A model generated the notes under the pieces. That model was given only the letters and a program-made list of their open reading frames with translations. It ran no database searches and was not told the origin of the DNA. Shown piece after piece: positions 7,177 to 13,746 of a stretch of DNA of 17,941 nt. The translations under genes and the position numbers were made by a program. The number at the start of each line of letters is the position of its first letter. The stretch's first letter is position 1. Source of the stretch: Hyphomicrobiales bacterium (GTDB lineage Bacteria > Pseudomonadota > Alphaproteobacteria > Rhizobiales > Kaistiaceae). The DNA lies in NCBI GenBank assembly GCA_017305815.1, contig JAFKJZ010000337.1, positions 1 to 17,941 of the forward strand, given 5' to 3'.

Positions 7177-8211
7177 CTAGCGATCCCCACCGAGCTTGCG
7201 CTGCGTCTGGTCGACGAGCACGGAGATGATGATGACGACGCCGACGGCGACGAACTGCCAGAACGGCTCGACATTGATGAAGACGAGACCGTACTGGATC
7301 ACAGCGATCACCAGGGCGCCGGCAACCGTGCCAAGGATGGTGCCCGAGCCGCCGAACAGGCTGGCGCCGCCGATCACGACCGCAGCGATCGAGTCGAGCA
7401 GCAATGGTTCGCCGGCCTGCGCCGCACCTGCCGTGAAGCGCGCCGCGTAGAGCACGCCGCCGAGGCCGGCGCAGAGCGCCGAGAGGAGGTAGAGCTTGCG
7501 GATATGGCGCGGCACGTTGATGCCGGAGCGGATTGCCGCCTGCTCGTTGGCGCCGATGGCATAGGTGTGCTGGCCGAAGCGGGTCTGCGACAGGACATAG
7601 TGCATCAGCAGCACGAACAGGATCGTGATGACGACGATGACGGGGATGCCGAAGATGCGACCGTTGCCGAGCGAGGCGAACCAGGCATTGGCGACTGGGA
7701 CCGTGGTGCCGCCGGCAAGCAGGAAGGCGACGCCGCGCGCCACGCCGAACATGCCGAGCGTGCCGATGAAGGGCGGCACCTTCAGCTTGGAGATCAGGAA
7801 GCCGTTGACGAAGCCCGGTCCGAGCGCGACCAGGAGGCCGGCCAGGATGCCGACCAGCATCGCCGCGAAGGGCGGCAGCGAATGGCCGGCGAGATTGGTG
7901 GCATGCGCCGCGATGACGGCGGCAAGGCCCATGATGAAGCCGACCGAAAGATCGATGCCGCCGGAAATGATGACAAAGGTCGATCCGAGCGCCAGAAGCA
8001 GGGGGGCGACGGCGAAGATCGCGATCGACTGGGCGTTATAGGCCGAGAACAGGAAGGTCTGGCCATAGCTGACCCGGGACCATGTCTCGAAGAAGATCAG
8101 CAGCAGAGCGAGGAACAGCCAGGCGCGCAGGGCCGCAATGCGAACGATCAGCTGACGTGACCGGGACTGGGTGGGGTCCGCGCGCGATTCCGTAGACGTA
8201 TGGGCGGACAT
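7177..8211 (-). CDS. Sugar ABC transporter permease, CUT2 class (FrcC-like)
   Basis: A 344-residue inner-membrane protein with many hydrophobic segments (from about residue 24), fitting the branched-chain/ribose permease family (BPD_transp_2). The conserved GGIDLSVG lies at 84-91, and the cytoplasmic loop contacting the ATPase reads GANEQAAIRSGI (220-231). ATG 8211 was chosen because GGAG lies 7 bases upstream; the frame runs on to a TTG at 8286, but that would add a non-membrane Arg-rich segment and overlap the binding-protein gene end. It forms the channel for the sugar delivered by the binding protein encoded just upstream, presumably as a homodimer. The 71-base gap to the binding-protein gene holds a stem-loop. 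The family is secure; the substrate is unknown. Confidence 0.93.
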   Translation of the reverse strand: MSAHTSTESRADPTQSRSRQLIVRIAALRAWLFLALLLIFFETWSRVSYGQTFLFSAYNAQSIAIFAVAPLLLALGSTFVIISGGIDLSVGFIMGLAAVIAAHATNLAGHSLPPFAAMLVGILAGLLVALGPGFVNGFLISKLKVPPFIGTLGMFGVARGVAFLLAGGTTVPVANAWFASLGNGRIFGIPVIVVITILFVLLMHYVLSQTRFGQHTYAIGANEQAAIRSGINVPRHIRKLYLLSALCAGLGGVLYAARFTAGAAQAGEPLLLDSIAAVVIGGASLFGGSGTILGTVAGALVIAVIQYGLVFINVEPFWQFVAVGVVIIISVLVDQTQRKLGGDR

Positions 8212-8248
8212 GCGCCACTCCGTAACAGGTATCGAACAGAAGGGGAGC

Positions 8249-8282
8249 GCCGCCGGACCGGTGGCCCGACGGCGCCGGCGGC
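8249..8282 (-). other. Intercistronic stem-loop after the binding-protein gene
   Basis: GCCGCCGG (8249-8256) pairs perfectly with CCGGCGGC (8275-8282) around an 18-base loop; an alternative pairing GCGCCG/CGGCGC is also possible. The arm ends right at the binding-protein stop codon. Such hairpins commonly protect the upstream mRNA or reduce read-through, so that the binding protein is made in excess of the permease. No T run follows, so it is not a full terminator. Confidence 0.55.
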
Positions 8283-9266
8283 TCAATCCTTGTAGATGAA
8301 CTGCGCGATTTCCGGCTTGTCGACGTTATCCTTGTCCATCACGGTGAAGCCGGTGCCGATCGAGACCGGGATCGACTGGCCCGTGAGATGGGCGAAGGCG
8401 GAGATCAGGCCGTAGTAGCCGATTTCAGCCGGATGCTGGGCGATGGCGATATCGACCAGGCCCGACTTGATGTTGTCCACGATCGACGGCGGTGCGTCGA
8501 AGGCGACGACCTTGACCTTGCCGGTCTGGCCGGCCTGCTGGACGCCATTGGCGGCGCCGAGGGCCGAGAACAGGTTGGCGCCGAAGACGCCGGCGAGGTC
8601 GGGGTTGCGGGCGAAGACCGACTGCAGCTGCGAGGCTGCCTTGTTCGAGTCGTTGTCGTTGAACTGGGTTTCCAGGACTTCGATTCCCGGGAAGTTCTTC
8701 ATCTCGTCCTTGAAGCCTTCTTCGCGCTGGTCGGTCGTCGAGACGCCCGGCTTGACGTTCGAAACGAAGACCTTGCCCTTTTCGCCGATTGCCTTGGCGA
8801 GCGAGCGGGCGGCGATGCGGCCGCCGAGCACGTTGTCCGAGGCGATGTAGGCGAGCGGGAAGTCGGCATCGCCGGCGCCGGTCTGATAGTTGCCGGTGCC
8901 GATGAAGGTATCGACGGTGATGACCGGAATGCCGGCCGCCTGGGCCTTCTTGAGCGGCTCGACCAGCTGGACCTTGTCGGTCGGGGCGATCAGGATCGCG
9001 TCGGGCTTGCGGGCGATGATGGCGTCAAGCACCGGAACCTGCAGGACCGGGTTGAATTCCGGCGCGCCCTGGAAGACGAGCTCGGCGCCGACCGCCTTGG
9101 CCGCAGCCTCGGCGCCCTTGCGCATGGTGATGTAGAAGCCGTCCGTCGTCAGGCCCGGGATCAGGGCGACGGTGAACTTCTTGTCCTGGGCGTGGGCCGC
9201 GATCGAGCTGGTCAGGACGGTCGCCCCGACAGCAAGAGCCGCAAGTGCAGTAACGATTCTCTTCAT
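8283..9266 (-). CDS. Periplasmic sugar-binding protein (Peripla_BP_4, FrcB-like)
   Basis: A 327-residue exported protein. The Sec signal peptide has a KR start, a hydrophobic core (4-20) and an AHA-Q cleavage site after residue 26. The mature part shows FTVALIPGLTTDGFYITMRKGAEAAA, DAILIAPTD, IPVITVDTF, YIASDNVLGG, FNDNDSNKAASQLQSVFARNPDLAGVFGAN and KVVAFDAPP, the normal order for the ribose/fructose-type Peripla_BP_4 fold, including the Asp-bearing loops that hold sugar hydroxyls. It captures the sugar in the periplasm and passes it to the permease encoded downstream. A good ribosome site (GAGGGA) precedes the ATG at about the usual distance. It is first in a three-gene operon, typical for CUT2 systems, with a long structured upstream region. 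The ligand is not resolved, and FrcB-like is an operon-layout analogy. Confidence 0.92.
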   Translation of the reverse strand: MKRIVTALAALAVGATVLTSSIAAHAQDKKFTVALIPGLTTDGFYITMRKGAEAAAKAVGAELVFQGAPEFNPVLQVPVLDAIIARKPDAILIAPTDKVQLVEPLKKAQAAGIPVITVDTFIGTGNYQTGAGDADFPLAYIASDNVLGGRIAARSLAKAIGEKGKVFVSNVKPGVSTTDQREEGFKDEMKNFPGIEVLETQFNDNDSNKAASQLQSVFARNPDLAGVFGANLFSALGAANGVQQAGQTGKVKVVAFDAPPSIVDNIKSGLVDIAIAQHPAEIGYYGLISAFAHLTGQSIPVSIGTGFTVMDKDNVDKPEIAQFIYKD

Positions 9267-9300
9267 GGCGTTCCCTCGTGTTTGCCTTGAATTGCAAGCT

Positions 9301-9313
9301 GTTGCCTAGCAAC
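9301..9313. repeat. Short dyad in the transporter leader
   Basis: GTTGC (9301-9305) and GCAAC (9309-9313) flank CTA, about 35 bases before the binding-protein ATG. It could be a small operator or an RNA hairpin; arms are only 5 bases. Confidence 0.25.
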
Positions 9314-9413
9314 GGTGGTTCATCCGCCGACGCCCTTCTTCGGGACTGTTCGTGCGGATGGTCTCGGCCGGCAACGGCGCCTGCGGCGACCGATGCGACC
9401 TTGATTGGGCGCT

Positions 9414-9430
9414 GGCGCGCCATGCGCGCC
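9414..9430. repeat. GC-rich palindrome in the transporter leader
   Basis: GGCGCGC (9414-9420) and GCGCGCC (9424-9430) flank CAT. In the mRNA it would form a tight hairpin between the candidate transcription start near 9496 and the binding-protein gene. No T run follows on either strand, so it is not an obvious terminator. Confidence 0.4.
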
Positions 9431-9469
9431 GGAACTGAAAATCGAATAGCGAAGAATTTCGGCAAGCAA

Positions 9470-9497
9470 CGTCACAGACTGACGCATCAAACGTCAG
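9470..9497. promoter_or_regulatory. Candidate operator: three alternating CGTCA/TGACG elements
   Basis: CGTCA (9470-9474), TGACG (9480-9484) and CGTCA (9492-9496) alternate in orientation about one helical turn apart (centres 10 and 12 bases apart). The inner pair extends to a perfect 6-base inverted repeat CTGACG...CGTCAG with a 7-base centre. It lies just downstream of the candidate -10 box and over the predicted start point, a normal repressor position. Which regulator binds is unknown. Confidence 0.4.
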
Positions 9498-9502
9498 ACA
9501 AA

Positions 9503-9532
9503 ATAATCCTGATCGCGCCCTATCACAGGCAA
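9503..9532 (-). promoter_or_regulatory. Candidate promoter of the FrcBCA-like operon
   Basis: On the minus strand, TTGCCT (9527-9532) and GATTAT (9503-9508) are 18 bases apart, each 4 of 6 to the sigma-70 consensus. The leader to the binding-protein ATG would be about 230 bases. It is supported only by sequence likeness and by the dyad next to it. Confidence 0.3.
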
Positions 9533-9562
9533 CGCCGAGACCAATCCAGCAAATCCGGCTGA

Positions 9563-9578
9563 TGGCTCCGCAGAGCCA
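9563..9578. repeat. Small hairpin upstream of the transporter operon
   Basis: TGGCTC (9563-9568) and GAGCCA (9573-9578) form a 6-base stem with loop CGCA. On the + strand a T-rich stretch follows at 9588-9600, but no + strand gene precedes it, so its role is unclear. Confidence 0.25.
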
Positions 9579-9690
9579 AGCCCTCCCATTTCTTATTTGT
9601 TGAGGGAAGCCTAGATGCGCGCTTCGACGAGGTCAATCCGATATTTTACGCAAGCTAAGTTTGCACGCCTGCCTCTAGGGCATACCCAAG

Positions 9691-9718
9691 CGGAATTGGC
9701 AGATTCCCGCCAATTCCG
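9691..9718 (-). terminator. Strong stem-loop downstream of the SDR gene, probable transcript end
   Basis: CGGAATTGGC (9691-9700) and GCCAATTCCG (9709-9718) make a perfect 10-base stem with an 8-base loop, 57 bases after the SDR stop. On the minus strand it is followed by CTTGGG and not by a T run, so it may stop transcription inefficiently or mark an RNA 3' end after trimming. The region 9267-9775 holds no other gene. Confidence 0.5.
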
Positions 9719-9775
9719 AGCCGGCCACCTTGCGCGGCGAGCGTTGCCCACCGCGTCCCGGCCGCGAAAAGCGGA

Positions 9776-10507
9776 TCAGATGTCCTGGTTCTGCGGCAGG
9801 ATGACCAGATCGCGGATCGTGACATTGGCCGGCCTGGTCAACATGAACAGCACCGCGTCGGCGATGTCCTCGGACAGCAGTCCCTCCCGCGCCGCCGCCT
9901 TGGCGGCGATCACGCCCGGGTCGGAATAGCCCCAGAGCTCGTTCAGAACGACGCCTGGCGCGACGGCGCCAACCCGCACGCCGTGCGGCGCGACCTGGCG
10001 GCGGACGCCATGCACGAAGGCCTGCACCGCATGCTTCGTGGCGCTGTAGACCGGCTCCCACGGAATCGCCTGATGGCCGGCGACCGAGCTGGTGACGATC
10101 ACCTCGCCCGAGCCGCGTTCGATCATGCCGGGCAAGACCGCGCGCACGGCGCGGAACACGGCGTTGATGTTGACACCGATCACCTCGTCGAAATCGTCGG
10201 CCTTGCCGTCGACGAGATCGCCCGAGAGATAGAGGCCGGCATTGGCCAGCAGGATGTCGATCTGGCCGAAGCGGGCGACGGTCTCGGCGATGGTGCGCTC
10301 GACCTCGGCCGGCTTGGTCAGGTCGGCGGCAATGACAAGCGCCTCGGCATCCGGGAATTCGCTGCGAACCGCCTGAAGACGTTCCGCCGAACGGCCGACG
10401 AGCGCGAGACGCACCCCCTGCCCGGCCAACATGCGCGCCATGGCGCGGCCGATGCCTGAACTCGCGCCGGTAACCAGCGCGACTTTTCCCTTGAGATCAC
10501 GGCTCAT
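9776..10507 (-). CDS. Short-chain dehydrogenase/reductase (SDR)
   Basis: A 243-residue classical SDR. The nucleotide site TGASSGIG lies at 13-20 and NAG at 89-91. The catalytic set has Ser in VTSSVAG (140/141), Tyr154 and Lys158 in YSATK. D62 in AADL is the usual adenine-ring contact. Arg39 after the second beta strand (LVGRS) suggests a preference for NADP(H), an inference. It would oxidise or reduce a hydroxyl or ketone of a small substrate in the cytoplasm; many members act on sugars or polyols but the sequence does not fix this one. ATG 10507 is preferred over the longer frame because GGGGAGGG lies about 6 bases upstream. It is divergent from the LacI-type regulator gene, its probable controller, and is followed by a strong hairpin. 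Confidence 0.92.
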   Translation of the reverse strand: MSRDLKGKVALVTGASSGIGRAMARMLAGQGVRLALVGRSAERLQAVRSEFPDAEALVIAADLTKPAEVERTIAETVARFGQIDILLANAGLYLSGDLVDGKADDFDEVIGVNINAVFRAVRAVLPGMIERGSGEVIVTSSVAGHQAIPWEPVYSATKHAVQAFVHGVRRQVAPHGVRVGAVAPGVVLNELWGYSDPGVIAAKAAAREGLLSEDIADAVLFMLTRPANVTIRDLVILPQNQDI

Positions 10508-10651
10508 GCTGACCCTCCCCGGTCGCACGACGGAGCAGGCCGCCGGAACGTCCGTCCGGTTTCGGCGCTTCGTCGATGATGCGTGCTGGCTTGGGCCCGC
10601 GCGCGAGACATTCAGTCCCCCGCCTCCTCCCGGTCCCGCAACCCTTACCGG

Positions 10652-10679
10652 AGGCTAACATTCCGCCCCAGTACGTCAA
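10652..10679 (-). promoter_or_regulatory. Candidate promoter of the SDR gene
   Basis: On the minus strand, TTGACG (10674-10679, 5 of 6) and TAGCCT (10652-10657, 3 of 6) are 16 bases apart, giving a leader of about 140 bases. The -35 box lies 9 bases from the opposite-facing candidate LacI-gene -35 box. Confidence 0.35.
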
Positions 10680-10688
10680 CTTGGAAAT

Positions 10689-10716
10689 TTGCACGCGTAA
10701 AGCAGTCTGTTAGTCT
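10689..10716 (+). promoter_or_regulatory. Candidate promoter of the LacI-type regulator gene
   Basis: TTGCAC (10689-10694) and TAGTCT (10711-10716) are 16 bases apart. Both boxes are weak (3 of 6), but the position fits a divergent promoter pair. The long inverted repeat at 10696-10725 lies over its spacer and -10 region. Confidence 0.25.
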
Positions 10717-10725
10717 GCCTTTACG
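10696..10725. promoter_or_regulatory. Inverted repeat, likely operator of the LacI-type regulator
   Basis: CGTAAAG (10696-10702) and CTTTACG (10719-10725) form a perfect 7-base inverted repeat 16 bases apart; CAG and CTG lengthen the arms with one extra base on the right. AGTCTG also occurs twice in direct order (10704-10709, 10712-10717). It is in the divergent SDR/LacI region, where LacI-family proteins commonly bind. The binding protein is inferred, not shown. Confidence 0.45.
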
Positions 10726-10848
10726 TCTCCCGTCCGGCCTTGCCCGAAAATTCGGCAAGGCGTCTCGACGCGTCGACGGGACGTCTATCTCGGCCGCCGT
10801 GAAGCACGGCTGCATGCCCCGCCAGAGCCTGAAGTTGAAAGAACGCGA

Positions 10849-11886
10849 ATGACCGATCGCACCATCAAGAACATGGCGGAGTTCTCGGCGCTGAGCGGCA
10901 TTTCGCGACCGACGGTCTCGAAATATTTCAACGACCCCGACAGCGTGCGCAAATCCACCCGCGCGCAGATCGAGAAGGCGCTGGCGAAATACGAGTACCG
11001 CCCCAACCTCTTCGCGGTGAACCTGAACAAGAAGCGGCCGAAGATCGTCGGCCTGATCGTGCCGGACACGGCCGACACGTTCTTCTCCGAACTGGTGCGC
11101 CGGATCGAGATGCGCTGCGTCGAGCGCGGCTACCTCGCGATCGTGCTTTCGTCGCGCGGCGATGCGCAGCTGGAGGCCCGCTCGATCGAGACGCTGCTGT
11201 CGCTGAAGATCGCCGGCGCCATCGTAGCCCCGCTTGGCGTCCACTCCGACCAGCAGTTGATCCGCAGCCTCAGGGCGCGAATCCCGATGGTCTTCCTTGA
11301 TTCGAGCCTCGACGAGGACACGCCCTTCGTCGGCACCAACAATTTCCAGAGCGTCCCGCTGATCACCGAGTATCTGTGCCGCAGCGGCGACGCGCCGACC
11401 TATTTCGACATGCCGGCCGTCAACCAGAACGGGCCAGAGCGCAAGCTGGCCTATGTCACGACCATGCAGCGCCTCGGCCTCAAGCCCGAGGTGGTGGCGG
11501 TGACGGCCAAGAATGACTGGCGCTTCGAGGATATAGCCTTCGAGGAAGCGCAGCGCGTCCTGCGGGGGCCGGGCTTCCCGACCCGCACGGTTCTCTGCGC
11601 CAATGACCGCTGCGCCGTCGGCGTCATGGCCGCGGCCTTCCAGCATGGTCTCCGCATCGGCCGCGAACCCGGCTGCGACATCCGCATTGCCGGCCATGAC
11701 GACCAGCCGCACAGCCGCTATGGCTGCCCGCCGCTGACGACGGTGGCGCAGGATTTCGACCAGCTCGCCCAGAACGCCGTCTCGATCCTGCTGGAGCGCG
11801 TGGAGAGCGAGGATGCCGCTGACGGCGATCGGCCGCCGCAGCAGCTACGTCTCGAGGGCAAGCTGGTGATGCGAGCCTCGGCCTGA
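10849..11886 (+). CDS. LacI-family transcriptional regulator
   Basis: A 345-residue protein. The N-terminal helix-turn-helix is TIKNMAEFSALSGISRPTVSKYFN (5-28), followed by the RPNLFAVNLNKKRP hinge (51-64) that corresponds to the usual RPNxxARxL segment, here with Val-Asn in place of Ala-Arg. The core has IVGLIVPDTADTFFSELVRRIE, IAGAIVAPLG, IPMVFLDSS, TRTVLCANDRCAVGVMAAAFQHGL, IRIAGHDDQP and PPLTTVAQDFDQLAQNAVSILLERV, the usual order of the periplasmic-binding-protein-like effector domain. It should repress nearby catabolic genes until a sugar binds. The start ATG has only a weak ribosome site (AAAGAA). The probable targets are its own promoter and the divergent SDR gene; control of the transporter operon at 6412-9266 is possible. 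It converges on the HAD gene with 10 bases between. Confidence 0.92.
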   Translation: MTDRTIKNMAEFSALSGISRPTVSKYFNDPDSVRKSTRAQIEKALAKYEYRPNLFAVNLNKKRPKIVGLIVPDTADTFFSELVRRIEMRCVERGYLAIVLSSRGDAQLEARSIETLLSLKIAGAIVAPLGVHSDQQLIRSLRARIPMVFLDSSLDEDTPFVGTNNFQSVPLITEYLCRSGDAPTYFDMPAVNQNGPERKLAYVTTMQRLGLKPEVVAVTAKNDWRFEDIAFEEAQRVLRGPGFPTRTVLCANDRCAVGVMAAAFQHGLRIGREPGCDIRIAGHDDQPHSRYGCPPLTTVAQDFDQLAQNAVSILLERVESEDAADGDRPPQQLRLEGKLVMRASA

Positions 11887-11904
11887 AGCGGCTCGGTCAG
11901 GCCG
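11879..11904. terminator. Shared hairpin containing both convergent stop codons
   Basis: CGGCCTGA (11879-11886) and TCAGGCCG (11897-11904) form a perfect 8-base stem with a 10-base loop. Each arm contains the GCC-TGA end of one of the two converging genes. There is no T run on either side, so it may act as a weak bidirectional terminator or protect both RNA 3' ends. Confidence 0.4.
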
Positions 11905-12565
11905 GGACGCCCTCCAGGCAGGCGGCGACGAACGGTCGGAGACGCGGATCGTCGAAATGCGGGATGGCGAGCCCCGCTCCCTCCTGCAGCAACCGTTCGG
12001 CCGGCAGGCCCGTCGTAAGGCCGACGACGGCAAGCCCCGCAGCCACGGCGGCGCGGATCCCGGAGATCGAATCCTCGAAGGCGACGCTGTGCGCGGCCGA
12101 GCCGCCTAGGCGCTCCAGCCCGACGAGATAGGGCAGCGGATGCGGCTTGGCGTGGGCAAGTTCATCGCCGATGACCACCGTCGCGAACCGTTCGGCAAGG
12201 CCGATGCCGGCGAGTTCCTGCTCGGCATTCGGACGCGGCGCGTTGGTGACCACGCCGTAGCGCGCGCCGGTATTGTCGACCCAGCCGAGGAAATCGAGCA
12301 GCCCTTCGGCCGGCACGAGGTCGGTCGCCAGCGAGCGGAAGAGTACCTCTTTCGCCTCGACCAGCGCCGCTCCCTCCTCGCGGGAAAGCGCGGGCACGAG
12401 ATCGGCGAGAATGGTTTCGTTCGGAAAGCCCATTACCTGTGTCCGGTAGCGCTGCGGGTCGAGCGCGACACCGAGGCGGGCGACCTGTTGCCGCCAGGCC
12501 TCGTAGTGCAGGTGATCGATATCGAGCAGCGTCCCGTCGAGGTCGAACAAGAGAACACCGGACAT
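11897..12565 (-). CDS. HAD-superfamily hydrolase (phosphoglycolate phosphatase/beta-phosphoglucomutase type)
   Basis: A 222-residue subfamily I HAD enzyme. Motif I is DLDGT (8-12), holding the nucleophile Asp8 and the acid/base Asp10. A helical cap (about 15-85) follows, then motif II TNAP (107-110), motif III Lys140 in AKPHP and motif IV FEDS (163-166) for magnesium. Such enzymes remove phosphate from sugar phosphates or phosphoglycolate, or act as phosphosugar mutases; the motifs alone do not separate these. ATG 12565 is preferred to ATG 12577 because GGAG lies 6 bases before it. It follows the diguanylate cyclase gene on the same strand with a gap of 82 bases, which has only a 4-base AGCC-GAAA-GGCT hairpin, and it converges on the LacI-type gene. 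A role in sugar-phosphate handling fits the neighbourhood. Confidence 0.9.
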   Translation of the reverse strand: MSGVLLFDLDGTLLDIDHLHYEAWRQQVARLGVALDPQRYRTQVMGFPNETILADLVPALSREEGAALVEAKEVLFRSLATDLVPAEGLLDFLGWVDNTGARYGVVTNAPRPNAEQELAGIGLAERFATVVIGDELAHAKPHPLPYLVGLERLGGSAAHSVAFEDSISGIRAAVAAGLAVVGLTTGLPAERLLQEGAGLAIPHFDDPRLRPFVAACLEGVPA

Positions 12566-12647
12566 CAGAAGCTCCATTTCGAGGCCGTGAAGATCAAGCC
12601 CTCAGCCGAAAGGCTAGAAATATCGGCGATTGTCTGGAAATTGCGGG

Positions 12648-13607
12648 CTAACGCGCTTCGGCCCAATCGATCGAGCCGTCCGAGGCCTGGACCTGGTTGC
12701 GCCCGGACACCTTGGCCCGGTAGAGCGCATCGTCGGCGCGCCGGTAGAAGTCGCTCAACACGTCGTCCGGACGGCTCGACGTGAGGCCGGCGGAGAAAGT
12801 GTAGGAAAAGTCGGGATAGTTGGCGAGCGGCTTCGACAGGCGCACAACGGTCAGCATCCGCTCCAGCATCAGCCTGGCGTGTTCCAGCGGCGTATCCGGG
12901 AAAGTCAGCGCAAACTCCTCGCCGCCCATGCGCCCGAAACAGTCCGACCGCCGCAGCTGGCCCTGGATCTTGCTGGCAAAGTCCTGCAGCACAAGGTCGC
13001 CGGTCTGGTGGCCGAAGCGGTCGTTGACCAATTTGAAATTGTCGAGGTCGATCACCGCGAGGCAGCCGGCATGCTGGGGCGAGACATGGTGATCGGCAAG
13101 GATCTGTTCGATCCGGGCGGTCAGGAATCGCCGGTTGGCGACGCCGGTCAGGTCGTCGGTGTAGGACGCCTTGATGGCGACGTCGCGCGCCTGGCGAACC
13201 GAGCGCTCGTCGGCGCGGATGTGGCTGATGTCGCTGGCGATGCAGAGCATCCAGCCATCGCCTTCGACCGTCTCCGTCATCCAGAGCCAGCGTCCGTCAT
13301 GCTGGTCCGTCTCGAAGGCGCGAAAACCCGTCTTACCGCGACGCGACAGGGTGGAGGTCAGCCAGGACTCAAGATCAGGGACACGCAGAACCGTGCCGCG
13401 ATCGAGCGCATGGTTGCGGCGCATGATCTCCGCCCAGGTCGGCGCCTCGTCCGCCTCGACGAAATAGGCGGCGCGAAAGGCCGGATTGGCATAGCGAAGC
13501 CGGTCGAAGCCGTCATAGACCGCGACCAGGACATCCGAAGCATCATAGAGTTGCGCAATCCTCGAACAGATGCTCGCGTCCAACCAACCGTCTCCACCGC
13601 TCCACAC
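12648..13607 (-). CDS. PAS-GGDEF diguanylate cyclase
   Basis: A protein of up to 319 residues. An N-terminal PAS-like sensor domain (about 18-128; YDASDVLVAVYDGFDRLRYANPAFRAAY and later WMTETVEGDGWMLCIASDIS) is joined by a short helical linker to a GGDEF domain starting at DDLTGVANRR (151-160). The active site reads GGEEF (228-232), an accepted active variant. The magnesium Asp187 is in IDLDNFK, and the inhibitory I-site RRSD (219-222) is exactly five residues before GGEEF, so it should make cyclic di-GMP and be product-inhibited. No transmembrane segment is seen, so it is cytosolic. The start is uncertain: GTG 13607 lacks a ribosome site, while TTG 13583 has GGAG 8 bases before it. It lies between a HAD gene and a transporter operon; a shared role is not shown. 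Confidence 0.92.
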   Translation of the reverse strand: MWSGGDGWLDASICSRIAQLYDASDVLVAVYDGFDRLRYANPAFRAAYFVEADEAPTWAEIMRRNHALDRGTVLRVPDLESWLTSTLSRRGKTGFRAFETDQHDGRWLWMTETVEGDGWMLCIASDISHIRADERSVRQARDVAIKASYTDDLTGVANRRFLTARIEQILADHHVSPQHAGCLAVIDLDNFKLVNDRFGHQTGDLVLQDFASKIQGQLRRSDCFGRMGGEEFALTFPDTPLEHARLMLERMLTVVRLSKPLANYPDFSYTFSAGLTSSRPDDVLSDFYRRADDALYRAKVSGRNQVQASDGSIDWAEAR

Positions 13608-13647
13608 GCCGCGCCGGCCTTCGAGAAGGCAGCTTCGGATGCGCGAA

Positions 13648-13689
13648 CTTTGCCGCGCAAAGGTAGCGGAACTGGCAACGCTCTGCCAG
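13648..13689. promoter_or_regulatory. Two adjacent dyads upstream of the diguanylate cyclase gene
   Basis: CTTTGC-CGC-GCAAAG (13648-13662) and CTGGCA...TGCCAG (13672-13689, 6-base arms, 6-base centre) lie between the second transporter operon and the cyclase gene. The first looks like an operator; the second could be a weak end hairpin for the ATPase gene, with no T run. No clear promoter was found in the 139-base gap. Confidence 0.35.
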
Positions 13690-13746
13690 CACCGCCGCGA
13701 GCGATGTTCGGGACTGCGGCGGGCTCTTCCCAGGCGAAGCTCGCGG

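Noticed and set aside
6538..8160. Long + strand open frame (540 codons) across the ATPase and permease genes
   Set aside because: It crosses two well-defined ABC transporter genes on the other strand and its translation is Asp/Glu/Arg/Gln-rich without a fold signature.
8212..8286. TTG start at 8286 for the permease, overlapping the binding-protein stop
   Set aside because: The extension lies in the hairpin spacer and is Arg-rich, while ATG 8211 has a proper ribosome site.
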